DNA of 47,800 nt from an uncultured Gammaproteobacteria bacterium (GCA_937958785.1 CALGMY010000183.1:1-47800); one strand, 5' to 3'. Positions 33,803 through 43,005 are shown, counted from the first letter of the stretch. A program made the numbers and translations. Notes: generated by a model not told the origin, from the letters alone.

Positions 33803-34944
33803 CGAGCCTCCCGCAGGCGACGGTCTTCCCGGTCGCGGCCGGCCGTGGACGCCGCCGCCGCGTCCGCAGCGGGCGTCCGCGGCGCGGGCGTGGCGCCGCC
33901 AGTCGCCGGGCGCCGCTGCTCGATCAGCTTGTCGACCGGCAGGTAGATCATGTTGTTGCCATCGCTGGCGTCGATGAGGACCTTGCTCGAGTTGGCATAG
34001 ACGTCTTCCATCGCGTCCAGGTAGAGGCGCCGGCGGGTGACCTCCGGGGCCTGCTTGTACTCGGCCAGCAACTGGCTGAAGCGGGACGCCTCGCCCTCCG
34101 CGTCCGCGACGACCCGGGCCCGGTAGGCCTCGGCGTCCTGCTGGCGCCGGATGGCCTCACCACGGGCGCGGGGCAGGATGTCGTTGGCATAGGCCTGGGC
34201 CTCGAAGGCCAGGCGCTCCCGGTCTTCTCGGGCCTTGATCGCGTCCTGCACCGCCGCCTCGACCTGGTTCGGGAAGTTGGCGTCCTGCAGGTTGACCTTG
34301 GTCACCAGCATGCCAGTCTGGTACTCATCGAGGGTCTGCTGGATCAGCTTTTCCGTCTGCGCAGCAATCTCGGTGCGCCCCTCGAGCAGGACGAAGTCGA
34401 GCTGGTTCTTGCCAATGACTTCGCGGATGGCGCTCTCGCTGACGTCCTGGAGGGTGCCCTCCGGATCCCGTACGTTGAAGAGGTACTTCACGGCATCGGC
34501 CCGGCGATACTGGACGACGAGATCCACGACGACGATGTTCTCGTCCGCGGTCAGCATGCGGGTCTCCTGCTTGAACGGCACCACCTCGTTGATGTTTACC
34601 CGCTCCACCCGCGCGATGGGCCAGGGCAGATGCCACTGGAGGCCAGGTTCGGTCGTCTCGAGGTAGGCGCCGAACCGGGTCACCACGCCCCGCTCGGCAG
34701 CATCGACACGATAGAAGCCGGTCAGGCCCCAGATCACCAGCACGACCACGGCCACCACGCCGAGCAGCGGCGTGTTCGGCTGGACCGTGCCCGGGCCGGC
34801 CGAACGGGGGCCGCCCCGGCCACCCCGGAGGAACGCGTTCAGGCGCTGCTGCCAGTCGCGGACGATCTTGTCCAGGTCGGGCGGCCCGTCGTTGCGCCCC
34901 CGGTCCCAGGGATTCTTGCCGCCGCCAGATTCGTTCCAGGCCAT
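33799..34944 (-). CDS. hflK: HflK, FtsH-associated membrane protease modulator
   Basis: 381 residues. It has a short Gly-rich cytoplasmic N-terminus (MAWNESGGGKNPW, then PPDLDKIVRDWQQRL), a membrane helix (LLGVVAVVVLVIWGLTGFY), an SPFH domain (GVVTRFGAYLETTEPGLQWHLPWP) and a long helical segment. The tail is Ala/Pro/Thr-rich. It is the partner of HflC in controlling FtsH. The start is the ATG at 34944, four bases after the hflX stop; the longer frame is hflX shadow. Confidence 0.97.
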   Translation of the reverse strand: MAWNESGGGKNPWDRGRNDGPPDLDKIVRDWQQRLNAFLRGGRGGPRSAGPGTVQPNTPLLGVVAVVVLVIWGLTGFYRVDAAERGVVTRFGAYLETTEPGLQWHLPWPIARVERVNINEVVPFKQETRMLTADENIVVVDLVVQYRRADAVKYLFNVRDPEGTLQDVSESAIREVIGKNQLDFVLLEGRTEIAAQTEKLIQQTLDEYQTGMLVTKVNLQDANFPNQVEAAVQDAIKAREDRERLAFEAQAYANDILPRARGEAIRRQQDAEAYRARVVADAEGEASRFSQLLAEYKQAPEVTRRRLYLDAMEDVYANSSKVLIDASDGNNMIYLPVDKLIEQRRPATGGATPAPRTPAADAAAASTAGRDREDRRLREAR

Positions 34945-34948
34945 GCCG

Positions 34949-36262
34949 TCAGTTCCAGGCTCGAAATTGTGGGTCAGGTTCGGCGCAGGGCCCCGGCAGT
35001 ATCCGCAGGTGCTCCCGCCGGTTGAGTTCGTCGAAGCCCCGGCGGTCCAGCTCGAGGTCGATCTCGAAGCTGCCATCGTCCCGCAGCCGCTCTGCCGTCA
35101 CGGCACCCAGGGCGTACAGTCGGGCGCGCAGCCGCGCTTCCGCGGCCGGCACCTCGACGGTGCACTTCATCAGGGCGACGTGCAGGTACTCGGCGATCAC
35201 GCCGAGCAGGGCGTCTACGCCATCTCCCGTTCGCGACGACAGCCATACCCGGGTGGCCATGCCCGTCTCCGCGCGATCCACGCGAGGCGGAAGGCCGAGT
35301 ATATCAGTCTTGTTGTAGACCTGGACCCGCGGCAAATGGTCCGCCCCGATCTCCTCGAGGACCTTCACCACGTCGTCGATGCGCTCCTCGTGGGCCGGGT
35401 CGGAGGCGTCGATCACGTGAAGCAGGAGCCGGGACTCCCGCGTCTCCTCCAGGGTGGAGCGGAAGGCGGCCACGAGTTCATGCGGGAGGTCCCGGATGAA
35501 CCCCACCGTATCCGCCAGGATCACCGCGGTACCGTCGGGCAGCGTGACACGGCGCAGCGTAGGGTCGAGGGTCGCGAACAGCTGGTCGGCGACCAGCACG
35601 CCGGCGCGGGTCAGCAGGTTGAACAGCGTCGACTTGCCCGCGTTCGTATAGCCGACCAGGGACACCGTCGGCATTTCCTCCTTGCGCCGCTTCTGCCCGG
35701 CGGTCCGGCGCTGCCGGGCGACCCGCGCCAGCCGCTCACCGAGGCTGCGGATACGCACGGCAATGAGGCGGCGATCCGTCTCGAGCTGGGTTTCACCCGG
35801 CCCCCGCAAACCGATGCCGCCCTTCTGGCGCTCAAGATGGGTCCAGCCGCGGACGAGGCGCGTCGCCAGGTGCTCCATCTGGGCCAGTTCGACCTGCAGC
35901 TTGCCCTCGTGGGTCCGGGCCCGCTGGGCGAAGATGTCGAGGATGAGCCCCGTCCGGTCGATCACCCGCCGGTCAAGGGCCTGCTCGAGATTGCGCTGCT
36001 GGGCCGGGCTCAGCCGGTGGTCGACCAGGACGATCTCCGCGCAGGTCGAATCGAGCAGCTGGCGAAGTTCCTCGAGCTTGCCGGTGCCGATCAGGTACCG
36101 AGGATTGACCTGGCGCAGGGTCGCCGTGACGGCGCCCGCAACCTCGGCGCCTGCGGCGAGGGCGAGGGACCTGAATTCGGTCTCGTCGTCGGGGCCGGGC
36201 GCACGGCCGATGCCCACGTGCACGAGGATGGCACTCTCCCCGTGGCTCGGGCGATCAAACAA
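34949..36262 (-). CDS. hflX: HflX, ribosome-splitting GTPase
   Basis: 437 residues. The N-terminal HflX domain includes RVIDRTGLILDIFAQRARTHEGKLQ-type sequence, and the linker has GGIGLRGPGETQLETDRR. The GTPase domain has GYTNAGKSTLF (G1), DTVGFI (G3) and NKTD (G4). It rescues stalled ribosomes by splitting them. The start is a TTG giving FDRPSHGE, which aligns with FDRYDAGE in E. coli; GGAG lies about eight bases upstream. It sits between hfq and hflK as in E. coli. Confidence 0.96.
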   Translation of the reverse strand: MFDRPSHGESAILVHVGIGRAPGPDDETEFRSLALAAGAEVAGAVTATLRQVNPRYLIGTGKLEELRQLLDSTCAEIVLVDHRLSPAQQRNLEQALDRRVIDRTGLILDIFAQRARTHEGKLQVELAQMEHLATRLVRGWTHLERQKGGIGLRGPGETQLETDRRLIAVRIRSLGERLARVARQRRTAGQKRRKEEMPTVSLVGYTNAGKSTLFNLLTRAGVLVADQLFATLDPTLRRVTLPDGTAVILADTVGFIRDLPHELVAAFRSTLEETRESRLLLHVIDASDPAHEERIDDVVKVLEEIGADHLPRVQVYNKTDILGLPPRVDRAETGMATRVWLSSRTGDGVDALLGVIAEYLHVALMKCTVEVPAAEARLRARLYALGAVTAERLRDDGSFEIDLELDRRGFDELNRREHLRILPGPCAEPDPQFRAWN

Positions 36263-36334
36263 GCTGGGACTCCGCAGCCGACCCGGCTGGCCCGGCGGAC
36301 GGCCGCCGGCAGGTCAGCGATTCAGGGGTGATGA

Positions 36335-36574
36335 TCAGTCGTCGTCCTCTTCGTCGCCATCCGGCACACGCACCGCCCGTGAGGGCACGACGGTGGAAAT
36401 GGCGTGCTTGTAGACCATCTGGCTGACACTGTTCTTCAGCAGCACCACGAACTGGTCGAAGGACTCGACGGTACCCTGGAGCTTGATGCCGTTCACGAGG
36501 TAGATGGAGACAGGCACCTTTTCCTTCCGGAGCGTATTCAGGAAGGGATCTTGCAGCACCTGACCTTTGGCCAT
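36335..36574 (-). CDS. hfq: Hfq, RNA chaperone
   Basis: 79 residues, a short Hfq. The Sm1 motif follows QDPFLNTLRKEKVPVSIYL, and the Sm2 region has VSQMVYKHAISTVVPSR with the YKHAI signature of the RNA-binding pore. The C-terminal tail is short and acidic (DGDEEDDD), as in many non-enteric species. It matches small RNAs to mRNAs. The order miaA-hfq-hflX is conserved. Confidence 0.98.
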   Translation of the reverse strand: MAKGQVLQDPFLNTLRKEKVPVSIYLVNGIKLQGTVESFDQFVVLLKNSVSQMVYKHAISTVVPSRAVRVPDGDEEDDD

Positions 36575-36619
36575 CTTGGACTCCTGAACTTGTTCTTCTT
36601 GTGCGGACGCCCCGGCATT

Positions 36620-37594
36620 CTAGCCGCTCGGGCCTGATATTGCATCCGCGCGGGCGGCAGCACGCACGGCCTGCTCGAGGGCTCCCGGCAGGTCATCGCC
36701 CGCCATGTCCAGCCACAGGTCACAGGCCTCGCGGCGCAGCCAGGTGAGCTGGCGACGGGCCAGCTGGCGGGTGGCCGCGAGGGCGTCCGCCTCGGCCGCC
36801 GCCCGGGTGCAGGCGCCGGTAACGTAGCGGACGAGCTGCCGGTAGCCGACTGCGCGGAGCGCCGGCCGTTGCCTGTCCATGGCAGGCATGGCCAGGAGCC
36901 GCTCGACCTCGGCAATGAAACCCTGCTCCAGCATCCGGCCGAGGCGCTGCCGAATCCGGTCACGAAGCAGCTCCCGGTCGCCGGGCAGCAAGCCGACGCG
37001 CAGGAAGCGGCACCCGGGTGCGCCAACCCCCCGTCCCTGGAGTGCGGAGATCGGCTGGCCCGTCAGCAGGCTGACCTCGAGCGCCCGCTGTATGCGCTGG
37101 CGGTCGGTGACCCCGATGCGGGTGGCCGCCACCGGATCGATCCGGCCCAGTTCCGCGTGGAGGGCGGGCCAGCCCTCGGTGGCCGCCCGCCGGTCGATCT
37201 CGGCCCGGACCGCGGCGTCCGCCGGCGGCAGCGCGGACAGTCCCTGGACCAGGCTGCGGAAGTACAGGAAAGTCCCCCCGACCAGGAGCGGGATGCGGCC
37301 CGCAGCCCGCGCCGTGCGGATCTCCCGGAGCGCGTCCGGGGCAAAATCACCGGCCGAGTACTGCTCCCAGGGATCGCGGATGTCGACCAGCCGGTGGGGA
37401 TGCTGGGCGAGTACCGACGGCGGCGGCTTGCCACTGCCAATGTCCATGTGCCGGTAGACCATGGCGGAGTCGACGCTGATCAGCGTCACCGGCAGGCGCC
37501 CGGCCAGGGCCAGGGCAAGTTCGGTCTTGCCGGTGGCGGTCGGGCCCATCAGGCACACGGCCCAATCCTCCGGCGCGGCGGTCCCGGGTGCCAA
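36620..37594 (-). CDS. miaA: MiaA, tRNA dimethylallyltransferase
   Basis: Adds an isopentenyl group to A37 of tRNAs reading codons that begin with U. 324 residues. The P-loop is GPTATGKTELAL, then SVDSAMVYRHMDIGSGKP and LVGGTFLYFRSLVQGL. The frame is open further up, but that overlaps mutL. The in-frame TTG at 37594, three bases after the mutL stop, gives the family length and about 15 residues before the P-loop. No strong ribosome site precedes it, so coupling with mutL is likely. Confidence 0.94.
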   Translation of the reverse strand: MAPGTAAPEDWAVCLMGPTATGKTELALALAGRLPVTLISVDSAMVYRHMDIGSGKPPPSVLAQHPHRLVDIRDPWEQYSAGDFAPDALREIRTARAAGRIPLLVGGTFLYFRSLVQGLSALPPADAAVRAEIDRRAATEGWPALHAELGRIDPVAATRIGVTDRQRIQRALEVSLLTGQPISALQGRGVGAPGCRFLRVGLLPGDRELLRDRIRQRLGRMLEQGFIAEVERLLAMPAMDRQRPALRAVGYRQLVRYVTGACTRAAAEADALAATRQLARRQLTWLRREACDLWLDMAGDDLPGALEQAVRAAARADAISGPSG

Positions 37595-37596
37595 GT

Positions 37597-39345
37597 TCAG
37601 CGCCCGCGGGCGAAAAGGCGGTCCAGCTCGGGCAGCGAGAGGGCCACGCGGGTCGGACGCCCATGGTTGCACTGCTCGCTGCGGGGGGTCAGCTCCATGG
37701 CCCGCAGCAGGCTGTTCATCTCGTCAATGCTGAGTCGGCGATTCGCCCGCACCGAAGCCTGGCAGGCGACATCGGCGAGGCAACGGTCGAGCATGCCGAG
37801 GAGCTCATCCAGGGAGGTGTCGTCATGCAGGGCCGCCACCAGGCTGCGCGCGATGCGGGCCACGTCACCATCGGCCAGGATGGCGGGCACCGCGTGGAGG
37901 GTGAGCCGGTCTGCACCGGTCCGGCGCAACTCGAACCCCGTGCGCTCCAGAAGCCCGGCCTGGGCGGCGGCGCGCTCCGCCTCCGCCTCGCTGACCTCCA
38001 GGGACTCGGGCAGCAGCAGTGCCTGTGACTGGACCCCGGATTGCCGGATGGCGGCCTTCAGGCGCTCGTAGGTCACCCGCTCATGGGCCGCGTGGGCATC
38101 CACCACCACGAGCCCGTCGGCGGTCTCGGCAAGGATGTACACCCCGTGCAGCTGGGCGAGTGCGAAGCCCAGCGGCGGCGTGCCGCCGGTGTCGGAGCCT
38201 GCGGCGGGCGCCACGCGGTAGCCGGCGGCCGCCTCCCCCACCCCCGCCCGCGGGGGGTCCGCGGCCGGCGGGAGGCCGAGGGGCAGCGGCGCGACCGGTG
38301 TGGCCGGGTCGGTCACTGGTAAGGACGCCGGTCGGTTGGCCCGCGACCCTGCGGTGCCGGCCAGCGCCGCCTCGACGGCCCGGCGCACGAATTCCCGGAC
38401 GCTGCCGGGATCCCGGAAGCGCACCTCGTGCTTCGCCGGGTGCGCGTTGACGTCGACCCAGGCGGGGTCCATGTCCAGGTAGAGCACGTAGGCCGGCCAC
38501 CGGTCCCGGTAGAGCACGTCCCGGTAGGCCGCGCGGACGGCGCCAGTCAGCAGCTTGTCCCGGATCGCGCGGCCATTCAGGAAGAGGTGTTGCAGGTCGG
38601 GCTGGGGGCGCGCATGGGTCGGCTGCACGATCCAGCCGCGCAGCGTGAACCCGCCACGGGAATCCTCCAGGTAGAGCGCGTGGCGGATGAACTCCTCGCC
38701 GCAGACCGTGCCGACGCGGGCGGCGAGCGCCTCGCGGGTGTCCGCGGCGGGCAGGTCGAGCACCATGCGTCCATTGTGGGTGACCCGGAGCGCGACAGAG
38801 CCCCGCGACAGCGCAATGGCCTCGATGGTCCCCCGCACGTGGGCGAACTCGGTGCGCTCGCTGCGCAGGAAGCGCCGCCGCGCCGGCGTGTTGAAGAACA
38901 GGTCGCGAACCTCCACCGTGGTCCCGGGCGGGTGAGCGGCCGGGACCACGGGACCGGCGCCGCCGTCCTCGCCAGTGACGGCGTGGGCCAGGGTGGCATG
39001 CCCGCAGCGGGACGTGAGGGTGAGCCGGGAGACGGAGGCAATGCTCGGCAGGGCCTCGCCGCGGAAGCCGAGCGTCGCGACCTGCTCGAGGTCACCGAGG
39101 CTCTCGATCTTGCTGGTGGCATGCCGGGCAAGGGCAACGGGAAGCTCGTCCGCCGGAATGCCCGTGCCATTGTCCCGGATGCGGCAGAGTCGGATGCCCG
39201 CCTCCTCGAGTTCCAGTTCCACGCGCGTGGCCCCGGCATCGAGGCTGTTCTCGAGCAGTTCCTTCACTACCGAGGCCGGCCGCTCGACGACCTCGCCGGC
39301 AGCGATCTGGTTCACGAGGTGTGGAGGCAGCTGGCGAATGGGCAT
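37597..39345 (-). CDS. mutL: MutL, DNA mismatch repair protein with endonuclease-type motifs
   Basis: 582 residues. The GHKL ATPase domain has VNQIAAGEVVERP, DNGTGI, ATSKI and TLGFRGEALPSI. In the C-terminal domain D416-A-H-A..E422....E427 fits the metal motif DQHA(X)2E(X)4E except for the Gln, and ACQASVRAN and C559-N-H-G-R-P follow, as in nicking MutL proteins. This differs from E. coli MutL, which relies on MutH. The start ATG at 39345 (MPIRQLPPHL) has GGAAG upstream; 44 further upstream codons are not MutL-like. Confidence 0.96.
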   Translation of the reverse strand: MPIRQLPPHLVNQIAAGEVVERPASVVKELLENSLDAGATRVELELEEAGIRLCRIRDNGTGIPADELPVALARHATSKIESLGDLEQVATLGFRGEALPSIASVSRLTLTSRCGHATLAHAVTGEDGGAGPVVPAAHPPGTTVEVRDLFFNTPARRRFLRSERTEFAHVRGTIEAIALSRGSVALRVTHNGRMVLDLPAADTREALAARVGTVCGEEFIRHALYLEDSRGGFTLRGWIVQPTHARPQPDLQHLFLNGRAIRDKLLTGAVRAAYRDVLYRDRWPAYVLYLDMDPAWVDVNAHPAKHEVRFRDPGSVREFVRRAVEAALAGTAGSRANRPASLPVTDPATPVAPLPLGLPPAADPPRAGVGEAAAGYRVAPAAGSDTGGTPPLGFALAQLHGVYILAETADGLVVVDAHAAHERVTYERLKAAIRQSGVQSQALLLPESLEVSEAEAERAAAQAGLLERTGFELRRTGADRLTLHAVPAILADGDVARIARSLVAALHDDTSLDELLGMLDRCLADVACQASVRANRRLSIDEMNSLLRAMELTPRSEQCNHGRPTRVALSLPELDRLFARGR

Positions 39346-39388
39346 TCGCCCATTCTTCCAGATGGGTCGTGGCTTGCCTACGCGAGCT

Positions 39389-40813
39389 TCAGCTGGACCC
39401 GCGCGGGATGCGCAGCTTCTGGCCGACACGCACCGTGTCGGAGCGCAGGCCGTTCTCCGCCCGGAGGCTGCGGACACTCACCCGGTAGAGGCTGGCGACG
39501 CCGGACAGGGTGTCCCCGCGCCGCACCACGTGCTGGCGGGGCCGGGGCGCTGACGCCGGCGAGTCGTTGCCGGCGGTGAGGACCGGCGCCGGGCGCCCGG
39601 CGGGCGCTGCAGGCGGATTGGCGGCGAAGTACTTCTTGATCCCGGCGAGGATCGCCCGGGCGAGTGCGGTCTGGTGATCCGCCGAACGCAGGCGGCGTTC
39701 GTCGGTGGGATTCGAGATATAAGCGGTCTCCACGAGTATCGACGGCACGTCCGGCGACTTCAGCACCATGAAGGGCGCCTGCTGGACGGAGGGCCGGTGG
39801 AGCTTGCCGAGCCGCTGCATCTGGCCGAGGACCGCATCGCCAACCGCGATGCTCGAGCTGATCGACGCATTCTGGGACAGATCCATCAGCACGGAGGCGA
39901 GCACGGGGTCCTTGTCGCCCAGGTCGACGCCGCCGATCAGTGCCGCGTTCTCCCGGGCCGCCAGGCGTCGGGATGCCTCGTCGCTGGCGCCCTTGCCGGA
40001 CAGCACGTACACCGTCGAACCCCGCGCGCTGCGGTTCTGGGCCGCGTCCGCGTGGATCGAGATGAAGAGGCTCGCGTTGACGCTGCGGGCCCTCTCCATG
40101 CGTTCACGCAGGCCGAGGAAGCGGTCATCGCTGCGGGTGAGGAAGCCACGCATGCCGGGCTCCGCATCGAGAAGGGCCACGAGCTTCCGGCTGATGGCGA
40201 GGGTGACATCCTTCTCCCGGGTGCCGGACGGCCCGAGCGCGCCGGGGTCGTGGCCCCCATGGCCCGCGTCGACCACGACCACGACCGGCGGGGCCGGCGC
40301 GGCGGGCGCCGCAACGGCCGGGGGAGCGGCTGTGGTGGTTGGCGCCGGCGTCAGCGTCGGCGCGGGCGCGGGTGTGGGTGTGGGTGTGGGTGTGGGCGTC
40401 GAAGTGGGCATGGCGGCCAGCGGCGGTCCGTCGACCGGCGCCGACAGGGGCCGCAGCTCGAGCACGAGGCCGGACGCGGTCGCGGTGGCCCTGGGCCGCA
40501 CCGGCTCCGTGAGATCGAACACGATGCGGAGCTTGCCACCGGGCCGCGGGGCGACCCGGACCTGGCGTACGGCACCCCTGGCGGCTGGCAGCGCCGGGAT
40601 CGCGGACCCGGGTGCCGTGCCGGCCAGATCGAGCACGACCCGGTCAGGGCTGGCCAGGGTGAAGAGTTCGAAGGCGGGGGCTCGACCGAGGACCAGGTCG
40701 ATCCGCGTATCAGGCCCCTCCCCGGCGATCGCCAGGGAGGTGACTTCCAGGCGATCCGCGGCGGGGGCAGCCACGGCGAGGAGCGTGGCCAGCACTCCCG
40801 CCGATGAAGGCAC
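39389..40813 (-). CDS. amiC: AmiC-type N-acetylmuramoyl-L-alanine amidase with AMIN and LysM domains
   Basis: 474 residues, exported to the periplasm to cleave septal peptidoglycan. In order: a short hydrophobic N-terminus, an AMIN domain (about 25-125), a Thr-Pro repeat linker (about 138-165), the Amidase_3 zinc domain with VVVDAGHGGHDPGALG and FISIHADAA, and a C-terminal LysM (HVVRRGDTLSGVASLYRVS). The GTG at 40813 is the only start before a stop codon upstream; the resulting signal peptide lacks the usual positive residues. amiB is an equally valid name: the two paralogues cannot be separated here, and the position before mutL corresponds to amiB in E. coli. Confidence 0.9.
   Translation of the reverse strand: MPSSAGVLATLLAVAAPAADRLEVTSLAIAGEGPDTRIDLVLGRAPAFELFTLASPDRVVLDLAGTAPGSAIPALPAARGAVRQVRVAPRPGGKLRIVFDLTEPVRPRATATASGLVLELRPLSAPVDGPPLAAMPTSTPTPTPTPTPAPAPTLTPAPTTTAAPPAVAAPAAPAPPVVVVVDAGHGGHDPGALGPSGTREKDVTLAISRKLVALLDAEPGMRGFLTRSDDRFLGLRERMERARSVNASLFISIHADAAQNRSARGSTVYVLSGKGASDEASRRLAARENAALIGGVDLGDKDPVLASVLMDLSQNASISSSIAVGDAVLGQMQRLGKLHRPSVQQAPFMVLKSPDVPSILVETAYISNPTDERRLRSADHQTALARAILAGIKKYFAANPPAAPAGRPAPVLTAGNDSPASAPRPRQHVVRRGDTLSGVASLYRVSVRSLRAENGLRSDTVRVGQKLRIPRGSS
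40365..40400 (-). repeat. Six-base microsatellite encoding a Thr-Pro/Ala-Pro linker in amiC
   Basis: Four exact GGTGTG units (40371-40394 on the plus strand) are flanked by one variant unit each side (GGCGCG, GGCGTC). On the coding strand they give alternating Thr-Pro and Ala-Pro in the linker between AMIN and amidase domains. The period keeps the frame, so linker length could vary. Confidence 0.85.
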
Positions 40814-40860
40814 CCTGCCCGGACAATGCCCTTTGCCCCGCTACTCCCTGTAGGACGTCG

Positions 40861-40889
40861 AGTATACGTAATGCGGCACGTCGCGAGAA
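40861..40889 (-). promoter_or_regulatory. Candidate promoter upstream of amiC-mutL-miaA-hfq
   Basis: On the minus strand TATACT (40861-40866, 5 of 6) lies 17 bases from a weak -35 TTCTCG (40884-40889, 3 of 6) in the 126-base gap between tsaE and amiC, which is distinctly AT-richer than its surroundings. Motif match only. Confidence 0.35.
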
Positions 40890-40939
40890 GCGTTTTGGTA
40901 TAGGAAATAGACAGATAGGGGCGCTAGCTCCCCCGGACG

Positions 40940-41458
40940 TCAGGAACCGCCTGGAACCGCGCGCCGGACCTCAGCGGCGATGGACTCACCGGCCGTCGTC
41001 CGCGGGACGAGCGCGATGCGGCGTCCGCTGTCGGCCAGTGCCAGGGCCACGACCAGGTCCGCCGGCATTAACCGGTCGCCCCCCCGATCTGGCCATTCCG
41101 CGAGCAGCACGCCCGTGAGGCCCTGGCCCGCGGCGCCGGCGAGGTCATCGGCGAGGCCGAGGTCGTCCAGCTCCGCCGGGTCCCGCAGCCGGTACAGGTC
41201 CACGTGCAGGAGCCGGAACGCCCCCGTGGTGTAGGGCTCGACGAGGGTGTAGGTGGGGCTCGGCACCCGGCCACCGTGCCCGAGCCCCGCGAGCAGCCCG
41301 CGCACCAGCGAGGTCTTGCCGGCCCCGAGATCGCCTTCCAGGTGGATGACGAGTGGCGTCGGGCTCACGGGCAGTGCCCGGGCGAGGGCCGCCCCGAAGT
41401 CCTGGGTGGCCGCCGGATTCGCCAGCCACCAGTCGGCACCGTCCGGACCGGCGGTCAC
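40940..41458 (-). CDS. tsaE: TsaE, tRNA threonylcarbamoyladenosine biosynthesis ATPase
   Basis: 172 residues. P-loop GDLGAGKTSLVRGLL, then VPSPTYTLVEPY and LLHVDLYRL, all typical of TsaE, which works with TsaB and TsaD to form t6A37 in tRNAs. It starts at GTG overlapping the nnr stop (GTGA), the conserved nnr-tsaE-ami order. The C-terminal end is slightly longer than in E. coli. Confidence 0.95.
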   Translation of the reverse strand: MTAGPDGADWWLANPAATQDFGAALARALPVSPTPLVIHLEGDLGAGKTSLVRGLLAGLGHGGRVPSPTYTLVEPYTTGAFRLLHVDLYRLRDPAELDDLGLADDLAGAAGQGLTGVLLAEWPDRGGDRLMPADLVVALALADSGRRIALVPRTTAGESIAAEVRRAVPGGS

Positions 41459-42957
41459 GGATTCAGCCACGGGCGGATTCGGGCCGTGACGTCGCTGGCC
41501 AGGATGCCCCGCTGGCCGGCCCGGGCCGCATCGTCGGCCGCCGCGCCGTGGATGAAGGCCGCGGCGGCCGCGAGATCGGCGCGGGGCGAGCGGACCCGTC
41601 CCTCGGCCAGCACGCCCGCGGTGATGCCGGTCAGCACGTCCCCCATGCCGGCGCTCGCCATGCCTGGATTGCCGCTGCCGATCACCCATCCCGGCCCCGC
41701 GCCGCCACTCACCAGCGTGTTGCTGCCCTTCAGCACGATGACGCCCCCCCACCGGTCCCGGAGCGCGCCGAGGGCGCCCAGCCGGTCCCGCTGGATGTCG
41801 GCCGCGGGGATGCCGCCCAGCAACCGGCCGGCCTCGCCCGGGTGGGGCGTCAGGACCCAGTCCGCCCGGCGGGAGGGGCCCTCGGCAAGCAGGTTCAGCG
41901 CATCCGCGTCGATGACGACGGGCAGCGCCGTCGCGAGTGCCGCGGCGAGCAAGGCCCGGCTCCAGTCGTCGCCACCAAGGCCGGGGCCGATGGCCACCAG
42001 CGTCGCCCGGGCGAGGAGCGGCGCCAGGTCATCGGCGGTGGTGACGCCGTGGCACATGAGTTCCGGGCGCACCGTCGGGATGAGCGCCGCATGCTCGGGC
42101 CGGGTGGCCACGCTGACCAGGCCTGCCCCGCTCCGCAACGCGGCCTCTGCGGCCAGGCGGACCGCGCCCGCCATGCCCCGGTTGCCGCCGACGACGAGCA
42201 CATGCCCGCAGTCGCCCTTGTGGGCCGTGGCCCGGCGCGGGGGCAGGAGGCGCGGGAGTTCCCGGGCGCTGAACAGGCGCAGCGGCGCCTGGCCAGCCAG
42301 TCCCGCCCGGCTCGGCAGGTCGGTGGGCAGGCCAAGATCGGCGAATTCGACCCGGCCGGCATGGGCCGGCCCGTCGCCGAGGTGCAGGCCGAGCTTGCGG
42401 CCGACGAAGGTGACGGTCAGGGCGGCGCGAATCGCGGCGCCCGCGGGCAGGCCGGTCGCCGCATCCAGGCCCGAAGGAATGTCCACCGCCACCACGGGCC
42501 GGCCCGCGGCATTCACGGCCTCGATGGCTGCCCGCAGCGGGCCGTCCACGGGCCGCCCGAGGCCGGTGCCGAGGATGGCGTCGAGTACCAGGTCCGCGGC
42601 GGGCAGGAGGTCCGGGGTGAAGGGCACCAGGCGGCCGCCGGCCGCCACGAAGTCCCGGTAAGCGGTCGCGGCATCGCCCCGCAGCTGGTCCGGCGGCGCC
42701 AGGGCGCACACGGTGACCTCGATGCCGGCAGCCGCGGCCAGGCGGCCGATGACATAGCCATCGCCACCGTTGTTGCCGGCCCCGCAGAGGACCAGCCAGT
42801 GGCGCGCCGCCGGCCAACCCGTGCGCGCGGCTGCGCAGGTGGCCTGCCCGGCACGCTGCATGAGCTCGTAACCCGGAACACCGAGCGCACGGGTCGCCGT
42901 GGCGTCGAGGGCGCGCACCGCCCCGGGCGGCCAGATGCCAGTCGCTGCTTCGGACAT
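41455..42957 (-). CDS. nnr: Nnr, bifunctional NAD(P)H-hydrate epimerase / ADP-dependent dehydratase
   Basis: Repairs hydrated NAD(P)H. 500 residues. The N-terminal YjeF_N epimerase domain has CGAGNNGGDGYVIGR and VDIPSGLDAATG; the C-terminal ribokinase-like dehydratase domain has HKGDCGHVLVVGGNRGMAGA, LTPHPGEAGRLLG and GNPGMASAGMGDVLTG. The frame is open upstream across queG, but the ATG at 42957 is the family start. A perfect -10 lies only seven bases before it. Divergent from queG, coupled to tsaE. Confidence 0.96.
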   Translation of the reverse strand: MSEAATGIWPPGAVRALDATATRALGVPGYELMQRAGQATCAAARTGWPAARHWLVLCGAGNNGGDGYVIGRLAAAAGIEVTVCALAPPDQLRGDAATAYRDFVAAGGRLVPFTPDLLPAADLVLDAILGTGLGRPVDGPLRAAIEAVNAAGRPVVAVDIPSGLDAATGLPAGAAIRAALTVTFVGRKLGLHLGDGPAHAGRVEFADLGLPTDLPSRAGLAGQAPLRLFSARELPRLLPPRRATAHKGDCGHVLVVGGNRGMAGAVRLAAEAALRSGAGLVSVATRPEHAALIPTVRPELMCHGVTTADDLAPLLARATLVAIGPGLGGDDWSRALLAAALATALPVVIDADALNLLAEGPSRRADWVLTPHPGEAGRLLGGIPAADIQRDRLGALGALRDRWGGVIVLKGSNTLVSGGAGPGWVIGSGNPGMASAGMGDVLTGITAGVLAEGRVRSPRADLAAAAAFIHGAAADDAARAGQRGILASDVTARIRPWLNP

Positions 42958-42964
42958 GGCGCTG

Positions 42965-42972
42965 ATTATACT
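42965..42972. promoter_or_regulatory. Overlapping divergent -10 elements of nnr (-) and queG (+)
   Basis: The eight bases ATTATACT read TATAAT on the minus strand (42970-42965, perfect -10 for nnr) and TATACT on the plus strand (42967-42972, 5 of 6, for queG). The whole gap is 48 bases. No good -35 is seen on either side. Predicted starts are near 42958 (nnr, almost no leader) and 42979 (queG, about 27-base leader). Confidence 0.5.
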
Positions 42973-43005
42973 GGTCGCCCACCAAAGGCCCTGCAACGCC
43001 CACCC

